From assembly GCA_009830035.1 (NCBI GenBank), contig SZZY01000008.1, forward strand, positions 154,650 through 218,649: a stretch of 64,000 nucleotides of DNA. The letters run 5' to 3'. The stretch is from Pantoea sp. Eser. Its GTDB lineage: Bacteria; Pseudomonadota; Gammaproteobacteria; Enterobacterales; Enterobacteriaceae. The notes under the pieces were generated by a model. It was not told the DNA's origin. It did no database searches and was given only the letters and a program-made list of their open reading frames with translations. Of the stretch, positions 39,395-52,390 are shown one piece after another (positions within the stretch are counted from its first letter, which is position 1; each line of letters starts with the position of its first letter). The translations under genes were made by a program, and so were the position numbers.

Positions 39395-40177
39395 TTAACT
39401 CCATGCAAACAGCCGACGATTAACCCGCTTAAACAGGTAATCGGACAGCAGCCCAATCAGGCCGATAACGATAATGCCGAAGATGATCTTTCCGGTATTC
39501 AGCAGCGCCTGACTGTCGACGATCACATGGCCGATGCCGCTTTCCGATCCGATCAACTCAGCGACGATCACATAGGTCCAGGCCCAGCCCAGCACCCGCC
39601 GCACAATCGATCGGTTGCTGCAGCCCAGCGTGTAGGCAGCTTCCACCAGATCGCGCCGGGCACTGCTTACCGTTACCACCATCAGGACGATCTGGAAAAA
39701 TGATCCGATAAAGATCACCAGGATTTTCTGCAACTCACCAATGCCTGCCCAGAGGATCAGCAGCGGCACAAAGGCTGACGCCGGCAGATAACGACAAAAC
39801 GAAACGAAAGACTCAAGAAACGCTTCCCAGGTTTTGAACGCGCCCATCATGATGCAGAGCGGCACCGCGATCGCCGCCGCCAGCACAAACCCGGAGAGCA
39901 CCCGCATCACCGTCATGCCAATATCCAGCGCAAAATTATACTCGGTGAACAGCGTCACGCCCTGTTGCAGCATGGTGATCGGATCGGCGAGAAAAGTGGG
40001 CGACACCATGCCGCCCAGCGTCACCAGCGCCCAGACCGCGACAAACAGCACGAAGAAAGCGATGCCGAGGCCGATACGCAGCCGCGCAGCAACCGGCTTC
40101 AACGGCACCATTAAGGGATTGTGCCAGCGCTTCGGTGCGTCCGGCGGCGTGGCTGGCTGAGGTTTACTGATCTCCAT
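39395..40177 (-). CDS. TauC/SsuC-like ABC permease with in-frame deletion in the EAA loop
   Basis: 260 residues when started at MEISKPQPATPPDAPKRW. Several membrane segments are visible (about 37-60, 92-112, 130-155, 220-245). The ATPase-docking loop begins EAAYTLGCSNRSIVRRVL and then jumps straight to GWAWTYVIVAEL. Relatives have about 15 more residues here (the P-x-x-x-P...LR half of the EAA motif), so the coupling helix is incomplete. The frame is otherwise open, with the start 13 bases after the binding protein stop. Confidence 0.8.
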   Translation of the reverse strand: MEISKPQPATPPDAPKRWHNPLMVPLKPVAARLRIGLGIAFFVLFVAVWALVTLGGMVSPTFLADPITMLQQGVTLFTEYNFALDIGMTVMRVLSGFVLAAAIAVPLCIMMGAFKTWEAFLESFVSFCRYLPASAFVPLLILWAGIGELQKILVIFIGSFFQIVLMVVTVSSARRDLVEAAYTLGCSNRSIVRRVLGWAWTYVIVAELIGSESGIGHVIVDSQALLNTGKIIFGIIVIGLIGLLSDYLFKRVNRRLFAWS

Positions 40178-40190
40178 CGGCGATCTCCCG

Positions 40191-41150
40191 TTACTGGACA
40201 AAGCTGGCATCGTAGAGGCTGTTGATATCCGGCACGGTTTTGATCACGCCAGCGCGCAGCAGCAGTTTGCCCTCTTCGTCACTGAAGCTCTGAATGCCGC
40301 TGTTGAAGAATGCCCGGTTCTCTTCACGTCCCTGCCAGCGCAGATAACTCGCTGATTCGGCAAACGCTTTGCCGCTCGATTTCACCGCCGCGCCCATAAT
40401 TTCGTACGATTTCTCCGGCTGCTGTTTGATCATCTCCAACGCATCGAAGTAGCTCTCAACCAGCGCTTTTGCCGCCTGCGGATGGGCTTTCAGGAAGGTC
40501 GGCGTGCAGCCCAAAGTGTCCATCGCCATCGGATAGTCGAGAGTGGTCGCGATAATTTTGCCGGCCGCCGGCTGTTTGCGGATGGTGGAAAGATAGGGTT
40601 CATAGCTCATGGCGGCGTCGTTTCGCCCGGCGGTAAACGCCTGTGCGGCGGCCTGCGGCGACAGGGTGGCCAGACGGACATCTTTCATCGTCATGCCATT
40701 TTTATCGAGTATCCACGCCAGCGCGAAATAAGGTGAGGTGCTGGGCGCGTCGACTCCCACCACTTTGCCCCTGAGATCGCTGATGCTGTTGATTCCGCCG
40801 CGCACCGCCAGACCATCGGCACCGTAGGATTTGTCGAGCTGGACAATCTGCTTGATCGGCACGCCGGCCGCGTTCCACGAGATGTAGGTTTCCACCGTGG
40901 TGGCGGCACACTGTATGGTGCCGGATGCCACGGCCAGATGACGGCTGCTCTGCGGGATCATTTTGACCTCCGCCGCCAGACCGTGCTTTTTAAAGATGTC
41001 CGCTTTGTCCGCCAGCGTCAGCAGTGCAAACCCGGTCCAGCCCGAAATGCCGATGGCGACCGGGGTTTCTTCCGCCTGCGCCATCATCGTGCTGCCGATC
41101 GCTACCGACAACGCCACTGCACTGACAGCTCGCCTGATTTGCTGATTCAT
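40191..41150 (-). CDS. NitT/TauT-family ABC transporter substrate-binding protein
   Basis: 319 residues with a signal peptide (MNQQIRRAVSAVALSVAIGS, cleavage after AQA) and a periplasmic NMT1/SsuA-like fold (GISGWTGFALLTLADKADIF; DAPSTSPYFALAWILDKNGM). The ligand could be a sulfonate, nitrate, cyanate or thiamine precursor; the sequence does not decide. The gene is intact while its permease and ATPase look damaged. Confidence 0.85.
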   Translation of the reverse strand: MNQQIRRAVSAVALSVAIGSTMMAQAEETPVAIGISGWTGFALLTLADKADIFKKHGLAAEVKMIPQSSRHLAVASGTIQCAATTVETYISWNAAGVPIKQIVQLDKSYGADGLAVRGGINSISDLRGKVVGVDAPSTSPYFALAWILDKNGMTMKDVRLATLSPQAAAQAFTAGRNDAAMSYEPYLSTIRKQPAAGKIIATTLDYPMAMDTLGCTPTFLKAHPQAAKALVESYFDALEMIKQQPEKSYEIMGAAVKSSGKAFAESASYLRWQGREENRAFFNSGIQSFSDEEGKLLLRAGVIKTVPDINSLYDASFVQ

Positions 41151-41359
41151 CTTCCACTCCCGTCACAAGGTGTCAAGGTTGTATAGTCTTGTCTATATAA
41201 GATAAGCAATGGCTGTGCCAGAACGTGAAACGCGCCTGAAAAATGGTTTCAGACCCGCAGGCAGAGCGCGTCGCGCACCGTTCAGGTGCAACTGAGCGCA
41301 GCGCGGCCGCAGGCTGGTGCGTTATACTCGCGGCAATCGCCTAACGAAAGGAAAAGAGC

Positions 41360-41906
41360 ATGACGGTAAAACTGCGTCCACTGGAAAGGGAAGATCTGCA
41401 TTTTGTTCATCAACTGGATAACAACGCCAGCGTGATGCGTTACTGGTTCGAGGAGCCGTATGAGGCTTTTGTTGAACTCTCCGATCTCTACAACAAGCAC
41501 ATTCACGATCAAACTGAACGGCGCTTTGTGGTGGAGCATGACGGGCAGAAAGCGGGGGGTGGTCGAGCTGGTGGAGATTAATCATGTGCACCACCGCGCC
41601 GAGTTTCAGATCATTATCGATCCGGCGTATCAGGACAAAGGTCTGGCGACCCAGGCGGCAAAGCTGGCCATGGATTACGGCTTCTAGGTGCTGAACCTCT
41701 ATAAGCTCTACCTGATTGTCGATCAGGAGAATGAGAAAGCGATCCACATCTATACCAAGCTCGGCTTCGAGATTGAAGGCGTGCTAAAGCATGAGTTTTT
41801 TATCAACGGGGAATACCGTAACACCATCCGCATGTGCATTTTCCAGCATCAGTATCTGGAGCGCCACAAAACGCCAAGCGGAATGGTGAAACCGACCGCG
41901 CAGTAA
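41360..41906 (+). pseudogene. speG: Spermidine N1-acetyltransferase SpeG, frameshift and TAG
   Basis: A GNAT enzyme that acetylates spermidine to prevent its toxicity. The N-terminus [20 protein letters not shown] is a clear SpeG. An extra G in a run of six G's near 41555 shifts the frame; the next frame holds [20 protein letters not shown] and the acetyl-CoA loop [22 protein letters not shown] at 41685-41687 then precedes [20 protein letters not shown] and the SpeG end MVKPTAQ. Two independent lesions. Confidence 0.92.
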
Positions 41907-42288
41907 TCAGCCGCGCGCGCTGACCGGGTTCATAAACGCACGCGGGTGCTCAGGCTTCAGGTCATACATGCCGCCATAGAACGGATCGACCAGCAGCCAG
42001 CCGGGGGAGCCGCCCAGCGGAATATTGCCCAGCAGGTACCACAGATTGGCGCGCGCTTCGATCGGCATGGTCACCGGCACATAGCCCGGACTTTCCAGCA
42101 TCAGCAGATAGTGTTTCTTGCCGAAGTAGCGACCGGTGGATTTCTCCAGCTCAACGGTCTGCGGCGTGAAACCCTGTGCGACCGAGAAACCGCGCTCATC
42201 CTGCACGGTAAAACGCGCGCCCTGCGGCAGGGAGTCGATGCGTACCGATTGGGTTTCATTGCCGACAATTGTGGCACAGCCGCCAATC
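41907..42288 (-). pseudogene. Lipoprotein gene, N-terminus lost by fusion
   Basis: The reading frame CATIVGNETQSVRIDSLPQG begins right at what should be a lipobox Cys (GCATIVGN), continues through FGKKHYLLMLESPGYVPVTM and ends GGMYDLKPEHPRAFMNP. The signal peptide is missing: upstream the frame merges with mmuM coding sequence at about 42288. A short GTG-start product (99 residues from 42206) would lack lipidation. Function unknown. Confidence 0.65.
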
Positions 42289-42460
42289 AGCTTCGCGCTT
42301 GCCCGCTGCCACTCATCCAGCTTATGCTGCAGAGTTCAGCCCGACGGGGCCGAATGCCAGGTTTTGCTGCTGGCGTAATACTGCTCGCCGGAGTTGGGAT
42401 AGACCACCAGCGGCTTGTCGGTCAGCTGCTGCAGCGCCACATCTCCTCCGAGCCTCTCCC
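42289..42460 (-). pseudogene. mmuM: Homocysteine S-methyltransferase MmuM, C-terminal fragment
   Basis: On the minus strand the segment reads KPLVVYPNSGEQYYASSKTW, a stop (TGA) after HSAPSG, then LDEWQRASAKLIGGC, matching the end of MmuM up to the first Cys of the zinc site LIGGCC. There the sequence switches to the lipoprotein gene. The N-terminal two thirds and the final zinc-site residues are absent. MmuM uses S-methylmethionine to make methionine. Confidence 0.75.
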
Positions 42461-42576
42461 CGTGCGGAGCTTTTTTGTGCCCGTTTTTTGAGCGTTAAAA
42501 TTTACAAATAAATTTCCTGCCCCTGAAGGCGCATCGCTACTGGCTTTGCCGCATTGACACAAATACAAATCGCAAA

Positions 42577-42623
42577 ACCCTATATCTGGTGGGCTTGACC
42601 CTGCAAAACGCTACATCTAGTAT
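42577..42623 (+). promoter_or_regulatory. Tandem NrdR boxes of the nrdHIEF operon
   Basis: ACCCTATATCTGGTGG (42577-42592) and ACGCTACATCTAGTAT (42608-42623), start-to-start distance 31 bases. They fit the NrdR consensus ACACTATATATAGTGT and its 15-16 base spacing. NrdR represses ribonucleotide reductase genes when dATP is high. The ATG of nrdH lies 107 bases further on. Confidence 0.75.
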
Positions 42624-42729
42624 TTAGCTCACCAGCACGACGCCCGATGCCCGTTGAACGAAGCCCGCCACCTGCTGCGCCTGCTTCGTTTCCCGACATC
42701 CGCTCCGCATACAGAGGGAAATACGAATC

Positions 42730-42972
42730 ATGCGCGTTATTATTTACGCTAAAAATAATTGTGTCCAGTGCAACGCCACTAAAAACGCGCTGGACCGTCA
42801 GGGCATTGCCTATCAGCTGATCAACCTAGACAGCCAGCCAGAGGCGATCGACAACCTGAAATCACTGGGATACCGCCAAGTGCCGGTGGTGATGGCGGAT
42901 GACGATCACTGGAGCGGCTTCCGTCCGGACAAAATCGCCTCGCTGCGCCAGCTCGCCGCTGTCGGAGGGTAA
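42730..42972 (+). CDS. nrdH: Glutaredoxin-like electron donor NrdH
   Basis: 80-residue redox protein with the CVQC active site (residues 11-14) and the NrdH-specific [12 protein letters not shown] segment. It is reduced by thioredoxin reductase and feeds electrons to the class Ib reductase NrdEF. Confidence 0.96.
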   Translation: MRVIIYAKNNCVQCNATKNALDRQGIAYQLINLDSQPEAIDNLKSLGYRQVPVVMADDDHWSGFRPDKIASLRQLAAVGG

Positions 42973-43359
42973 AGCGATGTTCCCACTGGTCTATTTTTCC
43001 AGCCAGTCGGAAAACACCCACCGGTTCATTCTGCGCCTCGGCTTACCGGCTCGGCGCATCCCGCTTGATGCTAAACAGTCACTTCACACCGACCAGCCTT
43101 ACATTCTGGTGGTGCCGAGCTATGGCGGGGGCAGCAGTCGTGGCGCAGTGCCGCGTCAGGTGATTCAGTTTCTTAATGATGAAGCTAACCGCCGTGCCAT
43201 CCGTGGGGTGATCGCAGCCGGTAACCGTAACTTCGGTGCCGGTTACTGCCTGGCCGGCAGCATCATTGCAAAAAAATGTCAGGTTCCCTGTCTCTACCGC
43301 TTTGAGCTGATGGGAACGCCTGACGATATCGCGAAAGTTAAAGCGGGAGTAACCCAATT

Positions 43360-46466
<3,107 letters not shown>

Positions 46467-46470
46467 TACC

Positions 46471-46500
46471 TGCCGGGCGCTGTCATGCCGCGCCCGGTAC
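46471..46500 (+). terminator. GC-rich hairpin after nrdF
   Basis: CCGGGCG...CGCCCGG stem 6 bases after the nrdF stop, without a T run; a likely operon end or mRNA stabiliser. Confidence 0.45.
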
Positions 46501-46966
46501 TGCCGGTTTCATCCCCTTCCCTGCCCGCCCACTGCGGTTTCACCCGAGCAGATTCAGCCCACGCCGCCTCGCCGGAATGGGCCTTTTCGCTGACACTGAC
46601 ATTGGCATAATATCTGTTTTTCAACGGCGATTATTCTGCTAAAAAAAGTAGATGACTGAGACGATTATTTCCCGCTATCGGTCGACTTTATTCTGGCAAT
46701 ATTTTCCGTTTACGAACTCCATTTTTCCGCCTTTGCCGCTGCAAAGCGGCCGAAATGCTAATAATTTCGCTTTCAATTCATAAAAAATTAATCTGTGCTG
46801 ATCCCTTGTGAGCACTGACGATAATCGGCATTGGCTGGCCTGACGCCGCGCCAATATCGGCCTGCAGGGTTGTCATATGTTCTCAGTGTGCTACGGTATG
46901 GCCTGCTCAAATTTCAGTGGAACAGGCAGATAAATAGTAAATATACCAACCAGGATTTAATTACTG
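46501..46966. other. proV upstream region
   Basis: About 470 AT-rich bases without a gene. In E. coli the equivalent region holds the osmoregulated proU promoter and H-NS binding DNA, and the AT bias fits. I cannot place the promoter with confidence. Confidence 0.35.
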
Positions 46967-48156
46967 CATGGCAGTTAAACTCGAAATAAAAAATCTCTAT
47001 AAGATATTTGGTGATAATCCGGATCGGGCATTTAAATATATTGAAAAGGGGCAACCAAAGATGTGAGAAGACCGGTCTCTCTCGGGGTAAAGAACGCCAG
47101 TCTGGCCATTGATGAAGGCGAGATATTCGTCATCATTGGGTTATCCGGTTCAGGAAAATCGACCATGGTTCGCCTTCTCAATCGTCTGATAGAGCCGACA
47201 CGCGGCCAGGTGATTATTGACGGTGTCGATATTGCAAAAATATCCGATAGCGAACTGCGCGAGGTGCGCAGAAATAAAATCAGCATGGTATTCCAGTCAT
47301 TTGCTTTGATGCCGCACATGAATATCCTGAATAATAGTGCATTCGGCATGGAATTAGCCGGAATACCGCTGGCCGAACGGCAGGAAAAAGTATTAGAGGC
47401 GTTACGTCAGGTCGGGCTGGAGAATTATGCCCACGCCTACCCGGATGAACTTTCCGGCGGCATGCATCAGCGTGTCGGATTAGCCCGCGCGCTGGCGATT
47501 AATCCCGATATATTATTAATGGATGAAGCCTTCTCTGCGCTGGATCCGTTGATTCGTACCGAGATGCAGGATGAGCTGGTCAAATTACAGGCCCGGCAAC
47601 AGCGTACCATCGTCTTTATTTCCCACGATCTGGATGAGGCAATGCGTATTGGCGATCGAATTGCCATTATGCAGGGCGGCGAAGTGGTCCAGGTCGGTAC
47701 CCCGGACGAAATCCTGAATAATCCGGCCAATGACTATGTGCGCACCTCCTTCCGCGGGGTTGATATCAGTCACGTCTTCAGCGCCAAAGATATCGCCCGT
47801 CGCGCAGCGCTGGCGCGCTAATCCGTAAGGCTGCCGGTTTCGGTCCACGCTCCGCCATCAAACTGCTGCAGGATGAAGATCGCGATTACGGCTACGTGCT
47901 GAAAAATCAGAAATTCATCGGCGTCGTCTCCACCGATTCGCTGAAAGCCGCGCTGGCAGCCGGCGAAGGGATAGACAGCGCGCTGCTCGACGCACCGGCT
48001 GCGGTTCCCGCAGATGCCTCACTGAACGATTTGCTCTCTCACGTTGCCCAAGCCCCCTGCGCGGTGCCGGTGGTTGGTGAAGAGAATCAGTACGTCGGTA
48101 TCATTTCCAAAAGCACGCTGTTGCGCGCATTAGATCGTGAAGGAGCCCAGCCATGA
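46967..48156 (+). pseudogene. proV: Glycine betaine/proline ABC transporter ATPase ProV, two frameshifts
   Basis: MAVKLEIKNLYKIFGDNPDR is a clear ProV start. The frame breaks after KGQPK near 47060 with a few codons lost, then resumes with [20 protein letters not shown]. It contains Walker [10 protein letters not shown], signature LSGGMHQR (His where Arg is usual) and Walker [13 protein letters not shown] second shift near 47815 precedes the CBS regulatory domain ([20 protein letters not shown]) ending ALDREGAQP. The first gene of the proU operon; without it import of osmoprotectants fails. Confidence 0.92.
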
Positions 48157-49103
48157 GTCAGGACACCAGCAATCCGTGGGAAAGCGGCAGTGCCGCCACC
48201 AGCAGCGGCACCGATGCCTGGGGCACGCGGGATGGCAGCGCAACACCGTATGCGGCCAGCAGTGACTGGCTGCACAGCGCACCGGCGGCCCAGCCTGAAC
48301 ACTTCAATATTCTGGACCCGTTCCATAAAACCTGGATTCCGCTCGAACACTGGGTTACTGACGGTATCGACTGGGTGGTGAATCATTTCTTTCCGCTGTT
48401 CCAGGGTATCCGGGTGCCGGTCGATTACATTCTCAGCGTGTTCCAGCAGCTGCTGCTGGGCATGCCCGCGCCGGTCGCCATCGTGGTTTTCGCGCTGATT
48501 GCCTGGCAGATCGCCAGCCCGGCGATGGGGATTGCCACGCTGATTTCGCTGGTGCTGATTGGCGCGATTGGTGCCTGGTCGCAGGCGATGGTGACGCTGG
48601 CGCTGGTTCTCACCGCGCTGCTGTTCTGTATTCTGATCGGTCTGCCGCTGGGGATCTGGCTGGCCCGCAGTCAGCGCGCCGCACGCATTATCCGGCCGCT
48701 GCTGGATGCGATGCAGACTACGCCCGCCTTCGTCTATCTGGTGCCGATCGTGATGCTGTTTGGTATCGGCAACGTGCCTGGCGTGGTGGTGACCATCATC
48801 TTCGCCCTGCCGCCGATTGTTCGTCTGACCATTCTCGGGATTAAGCAGGTGCCCGCTGACCTGATCGAAGCGAGCGAATCGTTCGGTGCCAGTCCGCGTC
48901 AGCTGCTGTTTAAAGTGCAGTTGCCGCTGGCGCTGTCGATGGTGGTGATTGCCTCGATGATTGGCGTCGGCATCGTAATCCTTGCCATTATCCTCGACAG
49001 CCTGACCCAATCCTTTGGCCGCGATAACCGCAGCCGTGGCAACCGTCACTGGTACCACAGCGGCCCGATTGGTCTGATCCTCTCCCCGTTTCGTAAGAAA
49101 TGA
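48153..49103 (+). pseudogene. proW: Glycine betaine/proline permease ProW with two in-frame deletions
   Basis: Open frame of 316 residues (E. coli 354), overlapping proV by 4 bases. The N-terminal half and the EAA start ([20 protein letters not shown]) are normal. After QLPLA it jumps to LSMVVIAS, losing about 13 residues that finish the ATPase-coupling EAA loop. After MIGVG it jumps to IVILAII, losing about 24 residues of the last transmembrane region. Both gaps are in frame and appear to join short repeats (CTGGCG; GGCGTCGG). Probably nonfunctional although the frame is open. Confidence 0.8.
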
Positions 49104-49164
49104 GTTTTCGGGCGGCACCCGCGTGTCGCCCGCTCCGCTACAATCGCAAAAATAAGGAATTACT

Positions 49165-50096
49165 ATGCGCAAGACAGCTCCTCTGCTGGCCGACGTGTTA
49201 GCCACCTTTGCCGTTTCACAGGTTTCTGCAGCCGATCTGCCTGGTAAAGGGATTACGGTGAAACCGATCCAGAGCACCATTTCTGAAGAGACCTTTCAGA
49301 CCCTGATTGTCAGCCGCGCGCTGGAAAATCTAGGTTATCGGGTCGAAAAACCGAGTGAAGTGGATTACAACGTCGGCTACACCATCATCGCTGCCGGCGA
49401 TGCGAAGTTCTACCGTCAGGGCACTTACGTCACCGGTGCCGCCTAGGGCTATCTGATTGATAAGAAAACCGCTGAGCGGTATCACATCACCGATATTGAG
49501 CAGTTAAAGGATCCTAAAATCGCCGCGCTGTTTGATACCAACGCGACGGCAAGGCGGATTTGACCGGTTGCACCGCTGGCTGGGGCTGTGAAGCGGTGAT
49601 TAATCATCAGATCGAGGCGTTTGGCCTGAGTAAAACCGTTGAACACAATCAGGGTAACTATTCCGCCATGATTGCTGACACCATTACCCGCTTTAAGCAG
49701 GCTAAACCTATCCTCTATTACACCTGGACGCCTTACTGGGTCAGCGATGTGATGAAGCCGGGCCGCGATGTCACCTGGCTGCAGGTGCCGTTCTCCTCAA
49801 TGCCGGGCGAGCAGAAAAATGTCGATACTAAACTGCCAAACGGCGCGAACTACGGCTTCCCGGTGAATAACATGCACATTGTGGCCAACAAAGCCTGGGC
49901 TGAGAAAAACCCGGCGGCGGCCAGACTATTCGCTGAAATGAAACTGCCGCTGGCGGATATCAACGCTGAAAACGCCGCGATGCATGCCGGCCAGTCGTCA
50001 GAAGAGGCAATCAATGGTCACGTCGATGGCTGGATCAAAGCACACTAGGCCGAATTCGATAAATGAGTTAGCGACGCTCAGGCTGCTGCGCAGTAA
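49165..50096 (+). pseudogene. proX: Glycine betaine-binding protein ProX, multiple lesions
   Basis: Signal peptide and start of the mature part are fine ([20 protein letters not shown]). About 22 residues including a betaine-binding Trp segment are missing after IIAAGDA. A TAG at 49444-49446 replaces Gln in GAA-Q-GYLIDKK, a frameshift with loss lies near 49548, TAG at 50046-50048 replaces Gln after WIKAH, and TGA at 50064-50066 probably replaces Trp before VSDAQAAAQ. Everything between is recognisable ProX. Confidence 0.95.
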
Positions 50097-50112
50097 GTTC
50101 TCTGATTTCCTG

Positions 50113-50141
50113 CAGGGCGGATCTTTTCCGCCCTTTTTTGT
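50113..50141 (+). terminator. Rho-independent terminator after proX
   Basis: AGGGCGG-ATCTTTT-CCGCCCT then six T's. The proU operon end signal is intact although the genes are not. Confidence 0.85.
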
Positions 50142-50243
50142 TTCTGTTAAACACACTGGTATGGCCTGTTAATAAATATGCGTGTGAAATAGTTTTTTGA
50201 GTTATTATTAACCTCTTATGATTATTAGCTGCCGTTGTTGTTT

Positions 50244-51407
50244 ATGAATGCTTCCCGTCAGGGTCTGACGCCTGCTTTAGTAATGTTGATGTCGGTAGCC
50301 ACCGGGCTTTCCGTTGCCAGCAATTAATACGTTCAGCCCTTGCTCAGTACCATTGCTCACCAGTTCGATCTCTCTGTCAGCCTCGCCGGTTTTATCGTAA
50401 CTACGGCGCAGCTGGGCTATGCCTGCGGATTACTGCTGCTGGTGCCGCTCGGTGACCGATTCGAACGGCGCAGCCTGATCGTGACCATGATCCTGCTGGC
50501 TGCGGCGGGTATGGTGATTATCGCCCTCTCCCGCTCTTTCCTGTTTTTGCTGCTCGGTACGCTGATGACCGGTCTGTTCTCGGTGGCGGCGCAAATTCTG
50601 GTGCCGCTGGCCGCGACGCTGGCTGAGCCGGAGCGGAGTGGCAGAATTGTCGGCACGGTGATGAGCGGGCTGCTGCTGGGTATTCTGCTGGCACGAACCG
50701 TTGCCGGCGGGCTGGCACAACTTGGCGGCTGGCGCACGGTCTACTGGACCGCCAGCCTGTTGATGGCGGTGATGGCGCTGGCGCTGTGGCACTTCCTGCC
50801 GCGCGTCAGCGTGTCGGTGACGATGAGTTACCGCCAGCTGCTGGCGTCAATTTTCAGGCTGTACGCCAGCAATCGGGTGATCCGTACCCGCGTCTGGACC
50901 GGCTGCCTCTCTTTTGCCAATTTCAGCCTGCTGTGGACCTCGATGGCCTTTTTGCTTTCAGCCGCGCCTTATCACTTTTCAGAGGGCGAAATTGGTCTGC
51001 TGGGACTGGTGGGTGCCGCTGGCGCGCTGGCAGATAAAGGTAAAGCGAAGCTTACTACCCGCATCGGCTTGCTGATTATGCTGCTGTCGTGGATCGCGAT
51101 TGCCCTCGGTGCCCACTCTCTTGCGGCCCTGATCGTCGGCATTCTGCTGCTGGATCTGGCGGTGCAGGCGATACATATCACCAATCAAAGTGTGATTTAT
51201 GCCCAGATGCCGGACGCGCGTAACCGCCTTAATGCCGGCTACATGACCAGTTATTTTATTGGCGGCACAGCGGGTTCGCTGCTTTCCGCCACCGCCTACC
51301 ATCTGTCCGGCTGGTACGGCGTGTGTAGCGCAGGCGCTGTCCTGACGCTGATTAACCTGTTGATTTGGTTTAACGGAAAGCGATTTGAGCAAGCGAAAAT
51401 GTGCTGA
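50244..51407 (+). pseudogene. MFS transporter in the ygaY position, in-frame TAA and internal deletion
   Basis: Frame of 387 codons from MNASRQGLTPALVMLMSVAT. A TAA at codon 28 (50325-50327) sits in the conserved N-Y-Y-V-Q-P-L-L motif (TAT/TAC to TAA). The MFS motif GDRFERRSL between TM2 and TM3 is present, with about 12 hydrophobic segments. After GLVGAAGALA the sequence jumps to DKGKAKLTTR, lacking the usual 7-10 residues with the second loop motif. In E. coli K-12 the MFS gene at this spot (between proX and emrR) is also a pseudogene, ygaY. Confidence 0.8.
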
Positions 51408-51710
51408 AGCGCAGGCCGGACAGCTGATTGAGTCTGGTCACATATGGTTAGGTTTGTTATGGTTAGTGATAAACCTATTCACTTCAGTTATTTTTCCTCG
51501 TGAAATGATTAAATTCGACACATTTTATTGATCACGTCCCGGCGCATTCGCTGTCGCCGGGCGTACGGGTTTTTAACCCAGGGCCACGGATTGGCCTGGA
51601 ATCGCCAGATGGTGGCAGCGTGACCGTAGACTTACTCACCTGCCGAAAATGTGACTACGCTTAATCTGTCACCATAGTTATTATGCAAGTTGCAATTAGT
51701 GAGGTTTTTA
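51408..51710. other. Region between the MFS gene and emrR
   Basis: A CCCGGCG...CGCCGGG hairpin (51538-51561) followed closely by a T5 run may end the upstream transcript. The AT-rich ATAGTTATTATGCAAGTTGC stretch just before emrR probably contains its promoter and operator. No gene. Confidence 0.4.
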
Positions 51711-52241
51711 ATGGAAAGTTCGTTTACTCCCATTGAGCAGATGCTAAACATCCGTGCCAATCGCCATAAGGATTTTCCGTTACAGGAAATTATCCTGACG
51801 CGTCTCTGTATGCACATGCAGGGTAAACTGCTGGACAACCGCAACAAGATGCTGAAGGCGCAGGGAATCAACGAAACCCTGTTCATGGCATTGATTACGC
51901 TGGATGCACAGGAGAACCAGAGTATTCAGCCGTCAGAGCTGAGCTCCGCCCTGGGATCATCACGGACCAACGCCACGCGTATTGCTGATGAGCTGGAAAA
52001 ACGCGGCTGGATCGAGCGCCGTGAAAGCGATCATGACCGCCGCTGTCTGCACCTGCACCTGACCGAAAAAGGCAATGAGTTCTTACGTCAGCTGCTGCCG
52101 CCACAGCATCAGAGTCTGCAATATCTCTGGTCGTCACTGTCGGTCGACGAGAAGTCGCAGCTGGAAGGCATCACCCGTAAGTTACTTAACCGCCTCGATA
52201 AAATGGACGAAGATCAGTTGATCACCTCGCTGTCCCGCTAA
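51711..52241 (+). CDS. emrR: MarR-family repressor EmrR (MprA)
   Basis: 176 residues from [20 protein letters not shown], a close EmrR match throughout. The winged helix ([36 protein letters not shown]) is intact. EmrR represses emrAB and is released by uncouplers and similar drugs. Here the repressor is intact while both pump genes are broken. Confidence 0.96.
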   Translation: MESSFTPIEQMLNIRANRHKDFPLQEIILTRLCMHMQGKLLDNRNKMLKAQGINETLFMALITLDAQENQSIQPSELSSALGSSRTNATRIADELEKRGWIERRESDHDRRCLHLHLTEKGNEFLRQLLPPQHQSLQYLWSSLSVDEKSQLEGITRKLLNRLDKMDEDQLITSLSR

Positions 52242-52390
52242 TAGCAAGAAGTGCGACACAATCACCTGTCGAAACCGTTATTTTAATTTCCTTTTCATCC
52301 GGCCAGCGCTCAGTCGCTGGCTTTTTCGACTCGGGCGCTTGCGGGAATGGATTCCTGCATCCCGACTAAATGGAAAACGTGGAGAAAGAC

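Noticed and set aside
48087..49280. 397-codon minus-strand frame opposite proW
   Set aside because: Composition is His/Arg/Gln-rich as expected for the complement of a membrane protein gene; there is no recognisable domain.
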